Virus record (IMG/VR): IMGVR_UViG_3300025102_000015
Span: 1 to 64,000 of that record
Strand: one strand, 5' to 3'
Length of the DNA stretch: 64,000 nucleotides
From: a virus
Shown here piece after piece: positions 21,032-30,282 of this stretch (positions are counted from its first letter, which is position 1; each line of letters opens with the position of its first letter). The translations under genes and the position numbers were made by a program. Under the pieces are notes generated by a model. That model was not told the DNA's origin. It saw only the letters and a program-made list of their open reading frames with translations, and made no database searches.

Positions 21032-23806
21032 ATGGCACAGCGTACGATTAACTCTCCCGGAGTAGAAATTAGAGAATCTGATCTTTCACTCACCGCCCCG
21101 TTAAATGTCGGAACTAATGTATATGTTACAGGTTTTGCACAGCAAGGGCCTCTAGATGAAGTTCTTAAGATTACAACTAAACAAGAGCTAAACAATATAT
21201 TTGGTCCTCCTACTAACTCAGCAGAACGGTACTTTTACTACACTTTAAACGAGTTGTTAAATTCACCATCTAATGTATATGCTAGTAGATTGCCATATGG
21301 TCATGGTACTGGAGATGGGTTTGGATCTAAATATTCAGCTTTAGTATATCCAGTACGTAACGTTACTGGTAACACTACATCCGGAACAGTAAGTGCGTAC
21401 AGCTTAAACTTTGGAAACTGGAATAAACTTAATTATACGGATGCTCTTTCAGGTGTTGAGCTTCAAATTCAATCTGGTAGCGGTGTACTAAGCTCTCTAA
21501 TATGGGGATTTGGTACTCAGTTTGCTAGAACATCATCAGTTAGCCGAAGTGATGGCGGTACTACAAATGCTGTATTGTTATGCGCGAGTCCCACCGGTGG
21601 TAATACAGTTAAATCGATTTATCAAGAAATTACCTCTAAGATCAATAGTAAAAAATCTGCCGGTGATACATATAGTTTTAACAACACTATAGGACCTTCT
21701 TACGGTAACTTAAACATCGTTCTTACTGGATTTGCTACGCTTAATACTGTTGGTGTTGTTAAACCTTCAGTAATCGGTGGTTTTGATTCTGCTGGTGATA
21801 CATTTACTTTATCTGCACAATCTATACAGCAAATTTCAACTAACTTAGATACAGCTTCAGCGGTATATGTGTTAGGTCAACCTACTCACATAGAACTTAC
21901 TGAATCACAATATCTTAGCGCTTTAGAAGATACAGCGTTTACATGGTCTGCAACGGCAGGTGCTAAAGATTCGTTTGCTACTATTGCTAACGCTGGTGGA
22001 GCTGGAGCGGTTATATTAAACAAGTCAACATCAACTATTAATAACCAGTTTGAAGGTTATTATGTTGGACTTGCTGATAATACAAACACAACTCCAGGTA
22101 GTAACTTTAACAATATTTTAACAACTAAAACGCTTACGCAATCAGCTGCGGCAACGGGTATAAGCCCAACGTTTACGACAATACCAGCTGGTACGCAAGT
22201 GTTTAAACTATCAGCTAACTTCCAAACAGGTACAACTAATTCAGTATCTGAGGTAATGGAAAATCTTACTGATTTTGAGATTGACGGTAGAGATGACGAT
22301 GATGTGTTAAGCTTAGGTGTATTTAAACTGCGTAAGTCAATTTACGCCAATGAAGCGTTTAAGCTTGATTATGTGTTAGAAGATGGAATAGCAGGATCTA
22401 TTAACTACTATAGAACAAAGCTTAATCCAGCTGGTGGCTTAGATGTACCGTTCTTTGTTGAGAGTCGCGATGATTCGTCACGAAACGTGGTTGTAAAAGT
22501 TAATGATTATGTCTCTAATAGACTTAGAGGTACAAATGCCTTAGATGCTGCCGGTAATGTTAATAAGAGAGTTAGAGTATTAACAACTCAACTAGCTACT
22601 AATACTGATGCGGCTGGAGTAGCAAAAACTGGAATCGACGGAGGTTTATATACAGGTCTAGATACAGCATTAGGTAAAGCTGAAAGTATATATGGGCTTG
22701 GTGCTTATACTGAAGCAACTGTTAAGGGTAAGGAATTAGGTGATATACCTAGTAAGCTTGAAAGAGCTCTTGACGGTGTTAAAAATGATGACATCTACGA
22801 TATTGATGTTGTTGTTGAAGGTGGCTTAGGAACAATCTATGCAATTGCTAGCGCAGACAGTACAACGTACTATGATGAATATTCCTCAACATCTGCTGCG
22901 GCTGTTAATGGATTAAGAACTTCTAATGATATTACTGGAGATGCTTTAACTCTTAGAAATAACTACTCTACTATCTTTAATAAGTTTGAGCAATTCTGCT
23001 CACCGCCTTATCTTGGTGGAGGTAGAGGTGATTGTATCTTTATTGCTGATCCATTACGTCAGATCTTCATACAGGGTTCTGGTGGTAGAGTGTTAGATGA
23101 TAAGAATAAAAACTTCCAAACTGACATTTACTGGCCTATAAGACATCAGTTCGCAAATGAGAATACATCTTACGCTACTGTATATGGTAACTGGGCATTA
23201 GTTTATGATAGCTACTCAGGACGTCAAGTTTACGTTCCATTCTCTGGCTTTGCTGGAGCTACAATGGCAAGAACAGATGCAGCAACCTTCCCATGGTTTG
23301 CACCAGCTGGCTTTACTAGAGGGCTTGTAACATTTGCAAATGATATTGCAGTTAATCCAAATCAGAAGCAAAGAGATGAGCTTTATAAAGCTAATATTAA
23401 CCCTGTAGCACAATTCCCATCACAGGGATTAGTAATATTTGGTCAGAAGACACTTTCAAAGAAATCGAGCGCATTCGACAGAATTAATGTTAGAAGGCTG
23501 TTCTTAAGCTTAGAGAGACCAACTAAGAAAGTTTCTAGATTCTTCGTATTTGAACAGAATACAGAGTTTACTAGAACCAGAATTGTTAACACACTTACCC
23601 CGATCTTTGAAAGGGCTAAGAATAATGAAGGTCTGTTTGACTACTTGATTGTTTGTGATGAAAGAAACAACACTCCGCAAGTTATCGATGCTAATGAGTT
23701 GGTAGTTGATATTTACATCAAGCCGACAAGAACAGCAGAGTTTATATTAGTTAACTTCTACGCTACTAGAACAGATGCTAATTTTGAAGAATTAATCGGT
23801 GGTTAA
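21032..23806 (+). CDS. 18: Tail sheath protein, gp18-like
   Basis: 924 residues, much longer than T4 gp18 (659). The start INSPGVEIRESDLSLTAP is the sheath hallmark, followed by VYVTGFAQQGPLDE. The C-terminal part has QVIDANELVVDIYIKPTRTA and FILVNFYATRTDANFEELIGG, the typical sheath end. Residues about 100-560 are beta-rich Ser/Thr/Asn-heavy sequence that likely forms the surface-exposed inserted domains. The protein polymerises around the tube and contracts on infection. Confidence 0.93.
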   Translation: MAQRTINSPGVEIRESDLSLTAPLNVGTNVYVTGFAQQGPLDEVLKITTKQELNNIFGPPTNSAERYFYYTLNELLNSPSNVYASRLPYGHGTGDGFGSKYSALVYPVRNVTGNTTSGTVSAYSLNFGNWNKLNYTDALSGVELQIQSGSGVLSSLIWGFGTQFARTSSVSRSDGGTTNAVLLCASPTGGNTVKSIYQEITSKINSKKSAGDTYSFNNTIGPSYGNLNIVLTGFATLNTVGVVKPSVIGGFDSAGDTFTLSAQSIQQISTNLDTASAVYVLGQPTHIELTESQYLSALEDTAFTWSATAGAKDSFATIANAGGAGAVILNKSTSTINNQFEGYYVGLADNTNTTPGSNFNNILTTKTLTQSAAATGISPTFTTIPAGTQVFKLSANFQTGTTNSVSEVMENLTDFEIDGRDDDDVLSLGVFKLRKSIYANEAFKLDYVLEDGIAGSINYYRTKLNPAGGLDVPFFVESRDDSSRNVVVKVNDYVSNRLRGTNALDAAGNVNKRVRVLTTQLATNTDAAGVAKTGIDGGLYTGLDTALGKAESIYGLGAYTEATVKGKELGDIPSKLERALDGVKNDDIYDIDVVVEGGLGTIYAIASADSTTYYDEYSSTSAAAVNGLRTSNDITGDALTLRNNYSTIFNKFEQFCSPPYLGGGRGDCIFIADPLRQIFIQGSGGRVLDDKNKNFQTDIYWPIRHQFANENTSYATVYGNWALVYDSYSGRQVYVPFSGFAGATMARTDAATFPWFAPAGFTRGLVTFANDIAVNPNQKQRDELYKANINPVAQFPSQGLVIFGQKTLSKKSSAFDRINVRRLFLSLERPTKKVSRFFVFEQNTEFTRTRIVNTLTPIFERAKNNEGLFDYLIVCDERNNTPQVIDANELVVDIYIKPTRTAEFILVNFYATRTDANFEELIGG

Positions 23807-23818
23807 TGAACTAAACAA

Positions 23819-23824
23819 TAAATA
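23819..23824 (+). promoter_or_regulatory. Late-type promoter element TAAATA
   Basis: TAAATA 5 nt before ATG 23830. Confidence 0.6.
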
Positions 23825-23829
23825 ATATT

Positions 23830-24366
23830 ATGGCAACAACTATTCAAAACTTCTTTACCAGAGCTGCAGAAAAGCAATTTTCCCGTGACTTTCTATTTCG
23901 AGTAAGGCAAATAGACTTAATCGGTGGAATTAGTTTTAACGGGGAAGATGACCTAGTTTACGCTAGGACTGCAAACTTACCAGGAAGAAACATAACTAAC
24001 CAAACTGTTAACTATTTCGGTCAACAGTTTCAAGTACCTGGAAGGTCAACATATGCTAACGCTGAAGGTTATTCAATTGAGTTCTATCACGATGAAGATT
24101 GTGAACTAAGAACGAAAATGGAGCAAGCTTCAAGAGCAGTGTTTAATAATGAAACATCTCTCGGTTCATATGGTATGCCTGGTGAAGAGTCAAGAATTAA
24201 CTTAGTTCAAATTGATAAAGGTCTGAACGATGTTAGAAACATTGAGCTTGTTGGAGCATCAATTAGAGAGATTGGAGACATTGAATACTCTATTGCTGAA
24301 GGTGAAGGAGCCATTTTAAACTTCTCTACTACATTCGCTTACCACTTCTACAGAGATTTTAGTTAA
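23830..24366 (+). CDS. 19: Tail tube protein, gp19-like
   Basis: 178 residues (T4 gp19 is 163), directly after the sheath gene as in T4. The gp19 pattern is visible: DDLVYARTANLPGRNITNQTV, GQQFQVPGRSTYANAEGYSIEFYHDE, a helix of charged residues, then IELVGASIREIGDIEYSI and a final strand ILNFSTTFAYHFYRDF. It forms hexameric rings stacked into the inner tube through which DNA passes. Confidence 0.85.
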   Translation: MATTIQNFFTRAAEKQFSRDFLFRVRQIDLIGGISFNGEDDLVYARTANLPGRNITNQTVNYFGQQFQVPGRSTYANAEGYSIEFYHDEDCELRTKMEQASRAVFNNETSLGSYGMPGEESRINLVQIDKGLNDVRNIELVGASIREIGDIEYSIAEGEGAILNFSTTFAYHFYRDFS

Positions 24367-24391
24367 CTGTATCTTTAGCAGGTTTGCCGAT

Positions 24392-24397
24392 TAAATA
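24392..24397 (+). promoter_or_regulatory. Late-type promoter element TAAATA
   Basis: TAAATA 6 nt before ATG 24404. Confidence 0.6.
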
Positions 24398-24403
24398 TTA
24401 TTA

Positions 24404-25033
24404 ATGGCAAGAGAACAATATGACTTTCTCAGTAACTATAGCGTTGGTGGTCCTCCAAAGTTCTATCTCTCTTTACCATCTCTATGGAAAATAGAATTCT
24501 CTAATGCAAGCTCGGTAGTTGGTCAAGTCGACCAGGCATTATCAAAAGCTCGTGAGCGGTGGAGAGTTAAAAATACACCAGAGGAGTTTGTATCTAATGG
24601 TAACACTATGGTAGCTCGTGAAGTAACTGTTCCAGGTGAAACAACAGAGTTTCTTGAAGCAGGAGGAGATATAAACAAAGGTGGATTCTTACCAGCATTT
24701 GGTGTAGAAAAGAGACAAGGGTTCTTAAATAGAAATCTTACAGTAAATGTATTTGATACAAATGAAGATTTAGAGCATAACTTTTTTAGACCGTGGATGA
24801 TAGCAATAGGTATTGATGGTTTAATAAATAGAGGGCTGCTATGTCCTAATGTTGTTTTAAGACAATATAATAACAAAGGTGAAATTCGTAAAGGTTATAT
24901 TTTTACTGATGTATTTCCTACTAACATAGAAGGTTATACAATTGATTATGATAATGAATCGTTTTTAGAAAAAAGCATTACGTTTGCATTTAGAAACTAC
25001 GAACCTATCGATACAAATCAGTCTCCTTCTTGA
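24404..25033 (+). CDS. Second tail-tube-fold protein (209 aa)
   Basis: Shows tube features: VSNGNTMVAREVTVPGETT, FLPAFGVEKRQGFLNRNLTVN, a middle helix around LEHNFFRPWMIAIGIDGL, and FTDVFPTNIEGYTIDYDNESF near the C-terminus, in the order of the gp19/gp54 fold. Likely a tube-initiator such as gp54 or another baseplate-tube junction protein. It follows gp19 and precedes hub genes. Ends in TGA. Confidence 0.6.
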   Translation: MAREQYDFLSNYSVGGPPKFYLSLPSLWKIEFSNASSVVGQVDQALSKARERWRVKNTPEEFVSNGNTMVAREVTVPGETTEFLEAGGDINKGGFLPAFGVEKRQGFLNRNLTVNVFDTNEDLEHNFFRPWMIAIGIDGLINRGLLCPNVVLRQYNNKGEIRKGYIFTDVFPTNIEGYTIDYDNESFLEKSITFAFRNYEPIDTNQSPS

Positions 25034-25061
25034 CAATTTATTTTGCGCTATAATTAATAAT

Positions 25062-25856
25062 ATGGATCTCTCCTTTACCCTTCCTAATAAAAAGGAAGTT
25101 GTAGTAAAAGAAATATTATACAAGGATCTACGAAAGATGGCTTTGTATAATGACTCTTCTCGCTCTAATATAATTAAATTTCTGGAATCATTTATTGTAA
25201 CAAAAGGTCTAAATGTAGTAGAAAAATTATTTACATTCTTTATTTTAAGAGAAAAATGTATTGGTGAACAAGTTGCTGTCGGATCTAAAAAAGGTAATGT
25301 CAATATTGACTTACAACTCTTTAGAAAAAATATTGGCTCTTTTGATGATATAAGACAGGAAATAGATGTTGAGGGAATTAAATGCGTTCTAAACTACCCC
25401 TCAAGGTTTTATGTTGGTGATACTGATTTTATTTTTTCACTTATTGAGAGTTTGGAAATTGATAATGAAAAGATAATATTGTCTTCATTATCTGAAGAAG
25501 ACTACACAAATGTTGTCGGTAGGTTACCTGACACTATCTTTAACTATATCGAAAAGTTTGTAAAAAGTAATGCACCGCATTTTAGTATGATTGTCTATAA
25601 CGGTAAAGAGAGTATGGAGATAGATGAAATCAAACTTAACATGTTAGATGGATCTCTTGTTGCTTTTATCGTCAAATTATTTGACTGTATAGGTGATACA
25701 GACTATAGGGAAATGTTATTCGTCTTAAGCAAAAGGATTCCGGATGTACTATTTCTTACAAACTGTACATATCTTGAACTTTTTGATTACTATAAATTAT
25801 ATCAAGATGAGGTCGAGAAACAAAACCAAGACTTGCAAAATCAAAGTGCTAGCTAA
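25062..25856 (+). CDS. Baseplate hub/assembly protein, gp26/gp51-like
   Basis: ATG 25062 (MDLSFTLPNKKEVVVKEILYKDLRKM) follows TAATTA by 5 nt, a variant of the late motif; the earlier ATG overlaps the previous gene. 264 residues, helical, with a start typical of the T4 gp26/gp51 baseplate family: short strands then a helix with KDLRKMALYND. The downstream gene looks like a second member. In T4 these proteins act in hub assembly. The match is by pattern and position. Confidence 0.5.
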   Translation: MDLSFTLPNKKEVVVKEILYKDLRKMALYNDSSRSNIIKFLESFIVTKGLNVVEKLFTFFILREKCIGEQVAVGSKKGNVNIDLQLFRKNIGSFDDIRQEIDVEGIKCVLNYPSRFYVGDTDFIFSLIESLEIDNEKIILSSLSEEDYTNVVGRLPDTIFNYIEKFVKSNAPHFSMIVYNGKESMEIDEIKLNMLDGSLVAFIVKLFDCIGDTDYREMLFVLSKRIPDVLFLTNCTYLELFDYYKLYQDEVEKQNQDLQNQSAS

Positions 25857-25859
25857 ATA
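25854..25859 (+). promoter_or_regulatory. Late-type TAAATA sharing an upstream stop codon
   Basis: The TAA stop of the upstream gene (25854-25856) opens TAAATA, 5 nt before ATG 25865. Confidence 0.6.
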
Positions 25860-25864
25860 TATGT

Positions 25865-26593
25865 ATGAGTAAAAATGTCTCGTCCTTTTTAAATAAATTA
25901 GATAAACTTAATGACGTAACTATTGAAGTTTTTGTACCATCGTTAAAAAAGAAGGTACCTACAAAGCCTTTAAACTTAAAGCAACAAAAAGATTTAATCT
26001 CTTCTGCACTTGACGGTCTTAAAGGTACATTAGATTTTAACAGAACACTTAATAAAATTATCATTGAAAACTCTGGGTTATCAGATTTAAAGATATATGA
26101 TAAGCTTCCTTTTATTGTTGCATTAAGAAAGCATGCTCTAGGTAATAAAGTAGGTAAGATTGAACTACAGGGCGTTCTTAACAACATTAAAAATATTCCA
26201 CTAAACGTTAAAAATGAATCAACTATTAAGCAGGATACTTTAAAACTGACACTTAAGATACCTACTTTACGAGAGGAAAACATGCTACTTAATAAGTGTG
26301 AGCAGGAAATTAATACTGAGCAAGAGTTACTTAAAGAAGGTATTGGAAAATTGTACATTTATGAAATACTCAAGCATATCAATACAATCCAGGTTGATGA
26401 TGATGTAATCGATTTAGACGATATACGAATTCACGAGCGTGTAAAGCTTGTTGAAAAACTTCCTCTCAGCGTCTATTCTAAAATTTCAGATTTTATTGAA
26501 ACTATTAATAAGTATAATACTGATATACTTACAGTTGATGAGACAGAGTTAGCAATTGATGCTGAATTCTTCGATACTTCAGGGAGCGATTAA
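25865..26593 (+). CDS. Baseplate hub/assembly protein, gp51/gp26-like
   Basis: 242 residues (T4 gp51 is 249, gp26 is 208). It starts with a short helix then VTIEVFVPSLKKKVPTKPLN, a block in which strand, Lys-rich loop and QQKDLISSALDG helix are laid out like the gp26/gp51 family. The rest is amphipathic helix. It sits between a paralogue-like gene and the tape-measure candidate, the usual hub location. Confidence 0.5.
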   Translation: MSKNVSSFLNKLDKLNDVTIEVFVPSLKKKVPTKPLNLKQQKDLISSALDGLKGTLDFNRTLNKIIIENSGLSDLKIYDKLPFIVALRKHALGNKVGKIELQGVLNNIKNIPLNVKNESTIKQDTLKLTLKIPTLREENMLLNKCEQEINTEQELLKEGIGKLYIYEILKHINTIQVDDDVIDLDDIRIHERVKLVEKLPLSVYSKISDFIETINKYNTDILTVDETELAIDAEFFDTSGSD

Positions 26594-26596
26594 ATA
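26591..26596 (+). promoter_or_regulatory. Late-type TAAATA sharing an upstream stop codon
   Basis: The TAA stop of the upstream gene is the first half of TAAATA; it lies 5 nt before GTG 26602, which selects this GTG. Confidence 0.65.
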
Positions 26597-26601
26597 TTTA
26601 G

Positions 26602-28719
26602 GTGGCAGGACCTGATGATATAATTGCTTTAACTGATGCGACAGAGAAACTGGCTGCTATGCAGGAGTCAGAGGCTCAAGCAGCAGGTGACTATGATGCT
26701 ATTGACAGCATCGGTAAAAATGTTACCAATTCATCTTTATACGGTGTTAAAAAGGGACCAAAAGTAAAAGCTAATTTAACTTCTCCTGAAAAGTCTCGTC
26801 TTAAAAATAAGATGAGTATTGTTTTTAAACAATGGTTTCTGGAAAAGAGTAAGTATGACAAGGATGACAAGCCTGATACAGTTATAAAGAGAAAAAAAGA
26901 CCAAGTTAAAAAGAGCGGTGATGATCGATTAACGGCGGAAGAAGGTGAAGAAGATGGTCAGGGTCTTCTAGATTGGATATCGGGCATGCTTGGCATACTA
27001 GGTATTGGTGGGTTTGCCGGTCGAAGAGGGTTAATGAGGATGCTTGGTGGGTGGATATGGAAAGGTGTAAAATGGGCTGGTGGTAAAATATGGGGTGCTC
27101 TTAAAGGTGTGGGCCGAGCCGCATGGGGAGCAATTAAAGCTGGTTTTAGAGGAGTAGGAAATTTCTTTAGTGGGTTATGGCAAGGGTTTAAAGGATCAGG
27201 GTTTTGGAAAGGATTCACCGGTGCTCTGAGCAGTGGAGTTAATGCTGCAAAAGGTATGTTAAGCTCTGCAAAAGGCGCTTTAACAAGCGCTTTATCAAGT
27301 ATTGGTAATGCTACTAGGTCTGCGTTTGAAGCCGGTAAAGGCGCTTTGAAAAGTGTCGGTCAGAAAGTTGCTGAAAAAGGAGGAGGATTTGGAAATTGGC
27401 TGGGTGGTAAGCTCAAAGGGGGATTCCAAGCAGCTAAAGATTTTGGAGGGAAAGCTATACAAAAAACTGGAGCAGCACTAAAAGCAGGTAAAGATGTAGC
27501 TGTAGATCTTGGAAGTAAAGCGATCCAAAAAACCGGAACAGCACTAAAAACAGTTAAAGATGTGGCTGTAAAGGGAGTACAAGCCGGATACCAAGGTGTG
27601 AAGGCAGCGGGGGGCGCTGTTTACAATGTAGCTAAGAAAGGAGTTGCATTAGTAGGTAAGCCGTTAAAAATGGCCTGGGATGGAGCAAAAAATTATATGA
27701 TTAAGGGCGGTGGTAGTAAAGCATTACAGGGTGTTTTAAAGAGAATACCTTTTATTGGTGCAGCTATTGAAGGTGCTTTTGCTGCTTATGATATTAATAA
27801 ATTTTCTAAGAATCCGGAATCATCAATGGAAGAGTTAGAGCAAAATATAGGTAAGCGTGTTGCAGAAGGTTTAGGTGGTGTAGTGTTGGGTGCAGCGTTA
27901 GGAGCGGCGTTATCTGGTCCTCCACCATTTGGATTAGGACCGGTCGGTACCTTCTTAGGGTTTATGGCCGGTGATTGGGTTGGTAGAAAAATAGGGGGAA
28001 TGTTATCAGATCATTTTGGAGCTAGACCGCTAGGACGTATGATAATGTCATTCTTCCCTGGTTTAACAGAAAATAGAACACAAGCAATTCAGGCTGCTGC
28101 AGGTGGAGATGAAGAGGCAAAGGCTAATTTGAAGAAAAAGAACCCTGAGTATCAAAAAGATCCAGAATTTAATGACTTTATTTGGAGACCTGGAGCTAAA
28201 CGTCCTGTTTCATTTAGCCGGAGTGATATTGTAATGGGAATGAAACGTGGTGGTCCTATAGGGGAAATGGTTGGAAGATCAGAAAGTATTGTTGATAAAT
28301 TATTAGGCAATACCAGTAAAACTGTAAAGAGCCTATTTGGTAAAACTCAAGACGCATTGAAGAGCTTAACGAGTCGTTCAGAACAACCAAAGCAATATAC
28401 AACTGTAAATCAAATATTAAGTGATCCATTTTTATCAGCTGAAGGCAATGAAAGTGAACAGTCTGGAAGAATAGCAAGTCTTCAATTAAAAGCTATAGGA
28501 GTATCTAATACGTACTTAGCGCAACTAGTACAACTTACACAGGCATTAGTTAAAAAACCAACCGGGGGTGGTAGTGGTGGTAACGTAGTAAGTGTATCAC
28601 CGCCTAGCAACTCTATTGCTGGGACACAAGGAGATCCATCTGGTCCACAAATGGGTGATAGTAGAGTAGAATTTTATAATTCGCCTTATAGTATGCATAC
28701 CCCAGGTACGCTTACATAA
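26602..28719 (+). CDS. Tape-measure candidate (705 aa)
   Basis: GTG start fixed by TAAATA. The N-terminal 110 residues are charged helix. Residues 115-360 are Gly/Ala/Lys-rich amphipathic repeats such as GGWIWKGVKWAGGKIWGALK and KGALKSVGQKVAEKGGG, a pattern of tail tape-measure proteins that may insert in membrane. Another hydrophobic block follows (VLGAALGAALSGPPPFG) and the C-terminal third is polar with a QLVQLTQALVKKP helix. Tape measures set tail length and pass through the tube; 705 residues would fit a tail of roughly 100 nm. T4 gp29 fills this role in the same gene neighbourhood. Confidence 0.6.
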   Translation: MAGPDDIIALTDATEKLAAMQESEAQAAGDYDAIDSIGKNVTNSSLYGVKKGPKVKANLTSPEKSRLKNKMSIVFKQWFLEKSKYDKDDKPDTVIKRKKDQVKKSGDDRLTAEEGEEDGQGLLDWISGMLGILGIGGFAGRRGLMRMLGGWIWKGVKWAGGKIWGALKGVGRAAWGAIKAGFRGVGNFFSGLWQGFKGSGFWKGFTGALSSGVNAAKGMLSSAKGALTSALSSIGNATRSAFEAGKGALKSVGQKVAEKGGGFGNWLGGKLKGGFQAAKDFGGKAIQKTGAALKAGKDVAVDLGSKAIQKTGTALKTVKDVAVKGVQAGYQGVKAAGGAVYNVAKKGVALVGKPLKMAWDGAKNYMIKGGGSKALQGVLKRIPFIGAAIEGAFAAYDINKFSKNPESSMEELEQNIGKRVAEGLGGVVLGAALGAALSGPPPFGLGPVGTFLGFMAGDWVGRKIGGMLSDHFGARPLGRMIMSFFPGLTENRTQAIQAAAGGDEEAKANLKKKNPEYQKDPEFNDFIWRPGAKRPVSFSRSDIVMGMKRGGPIGEMVGRSESIVDKLLGNTSKTVKSLFGKTQDALKSLTSRSEQPKQYTTVNQILSDPFLSAEGNESEQSGRIASLQLKAIGVSNTYLAQLVQLTQALVKKPTGGGSGGNVVSVSPPSNSIAGTQGDPSGPQMGDSRVEFYNSPYSMHTPGTLT

Positions 28720-28722
28720 ATA
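28717..28722 (+). promoter_or_regulatory. Late-type TAAATA sharing an upstream stop codon
   Basis: The TAA stop (28717-28719) is the beginning of TAAATA, 5 nt before ATG 28728. Confidence 0.6.
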
Positions 28723-28727
28723 TTATT

Positions 28728-29873
28728 ATGGCCGATACGGACATAGTTAGAAATTATGACTGGACCTCAGTTCCCAGAAACTCACCTTTAAGGGAAGAGG
28801 CTCCACAGGCTATTTGCACGGCACATGATCTCGATTCTAACCAGCTTCAGCAATTTGTTAATGGTTATCTGAATACTGTACGACCGGCATCTAAAGAGGG
28901 CAGTGGAATTGATGACGGTATTGCATTTTATAGAGGTCTTTACGAGGGTGGTAAACAACTTGGTACTTATTTCTTTCCCTTCTTTACTGATGATTATCGA
29001 TCATTTAGCAACGAATATGCTGACTCTTTTTCTCCGATAAGTCAGAGAGGTGCACAAATGATAGGGGCAGAGGTAATTGAAAACTTAGCAGGTGCTGGTG
29101 AGAAGCTTATTGGTGGTGGTACAGCGTTGGGTAAAGGTCTGCTATCGGTTGGTAGTAGCTTAGTAGATGGTGTAAAGGCAATGGGGGATCCTAAAGCAGA
29201 GGGTGGTGGTGGTACTGAGGCAGGTTTTAAAGGAATAATAGATAAGATCGGTAAAGGGGCTAGGACAATGCAAGGCAGCATGGCAGGTACGAAAACAGTA
29301 GGTTCCCCGGGTAGTTTTATTGAAACGCCTAAATTTTATCAGTATGCCAATACCGATCAAGGGTTACAGTTATCTTTTGCTTTATCTAATACTCTCAATG
29401 ACGACGCTATAGTTAAAAATGCTGAGTTTATAAAGGAATTTACTATGATAAACAGACCTACACGTGAAGGTGCTCTTGGTATGACCTTCCCAGCAATCTA
29501 TCATATTGAAGTGCCTGGTTTGAGATATATAGAATGGGCTTCATTAGATAACTTTAGTATTTCAATGCAAGGTCAAAGAAGAAGAATAGGTGGATCTATT
29601 GTCCCGGAAGCCTATATAGTAAATCTAACCTTTACATCGCTCACAATCGAGCCAGCTAACTTTATGAAGATGGTGAAGACACCGGGACAGAGTCCAGCAG
29701 AATATGAATATAAACGTTCAGAAGCTCTCGGGCTACTGAGAACACAGGCTGCGAGAACAGGGAGCTTCTTTAACGCGTTTGAGCAGGTTTCTTTAGATTT
29801 AGCGGCGGATGCAGCGAATGCTGAGTTGAATGCTGCTAGAAGATCGACAGGGCAAGCAACAACAAATGAATAA
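28728..29873 (+). CDS. 48: Baseplate tube-cap protein, gp48-like
   Basis: 381 residues (T4 gp48 is 364). Residues 1-110 are polar; a Gly/Ala-rich linker is followed by the gp48-type C-terminal domain: FALSNTLNDDAIVKNAEFI, TFPAIYHIEVPGLRYIEWASL and VPEAYIVNLTFTSLTIEPANF. gp48 caps the baseplate hub and starts tube growth. It is followed by gp53, as expected from the T4 late region. Confidence 0.8.
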   Translation: MADTDIVRNYDWTSVPRNSPLREEAPQAICTAHDLDSNQLQQFVNGYLNTVRPASKEGSGIDDGIAFYRGLYEGGKQLGTYFFPFFTDDYRSFSNEYADSFSPISQRGAQMIGAEVIENLAGAGEKLIGGGTALGKGLLSVGSSLVDGVKAMGDPKAEGGGGTEAGFKGIIDKIGKGARTMQGSMAGTKTVGSPGSFIETPKFYQYANTDQGLQLSFALSNTLNDDAIVKNAEFIKEFTMINRPTREGALGMTFPAIYHIEVPGLRYIEWASLDNFSISMQGQRRRIGGSIVPEAYIVNLTFTSLTIEPANFMKMVKTPGQSPAEYEYKRSEALGLLRTQAARTGSFFNAFEQVSLDLAADAANAELNAARRSTGQATTNE

Positions 29874-29874
29874 A

Positions 29875-30282
29875 ATGAGTTTAACAGGCACAACAGGAAA
29901 ATACCAAAACGATATCGAAGCGCTTGATAGGCTTCCATTAACTCGTTACGAGAGAATATTTCGTATATACACAGAAGGAAAGAGTGATAAGCAGTTTTAT
30001 TTTTATAATATTCTCAATAAGATAGAATTTCCTAATAATATAGATCCTGAATTACTTGAAACTTATATAGTTAAATCACGTGAACCTTTAACTACTACTT
30101 CACATAATATATATGATGATATTGATAGTTGGTGGATTATATATTTACTAAACAAGCCTCTTCTTAATAACTTATTTTACGCTGAAGGAGGTATGCAGCT
30201 AAAGTATATTAAGAAAAATGAAAGGGGTTTAATCTATCAACAGATTACCGAGACAACTGCCTTTAGTAACAGACACTTCTAA
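29875..30282 (+). CDS. 53: Baseplate wedge protein, gp53-like
   Basis: About 135 residues; start at ATG 29875 or the in-frame ATG 9 nt upstream. The end HNIYDDIDSWWIIYLLNK is the gp53 signature (Asp-x-x-Trp-W, then Leu and Asn-Lys), preceded by YERIFRIYTEGKSDKQFYFY. gp53 completes the wedge and cements neighbours in the baseplate. It overlaps the next hub gene by one base. Confidence 0.75.
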   Translation: MSLTGTTGKYQNDIEALDRLPLTRYERIFRIYTEGKSDKQFYFYNILNKIEFPNNIDPELLETYIVKSREPLTTTSHNIYDDIDSWWIIYLLNKPLLNNLFYAEGGMQLKYIKKNERGLIYQQITETTAFSNRHF

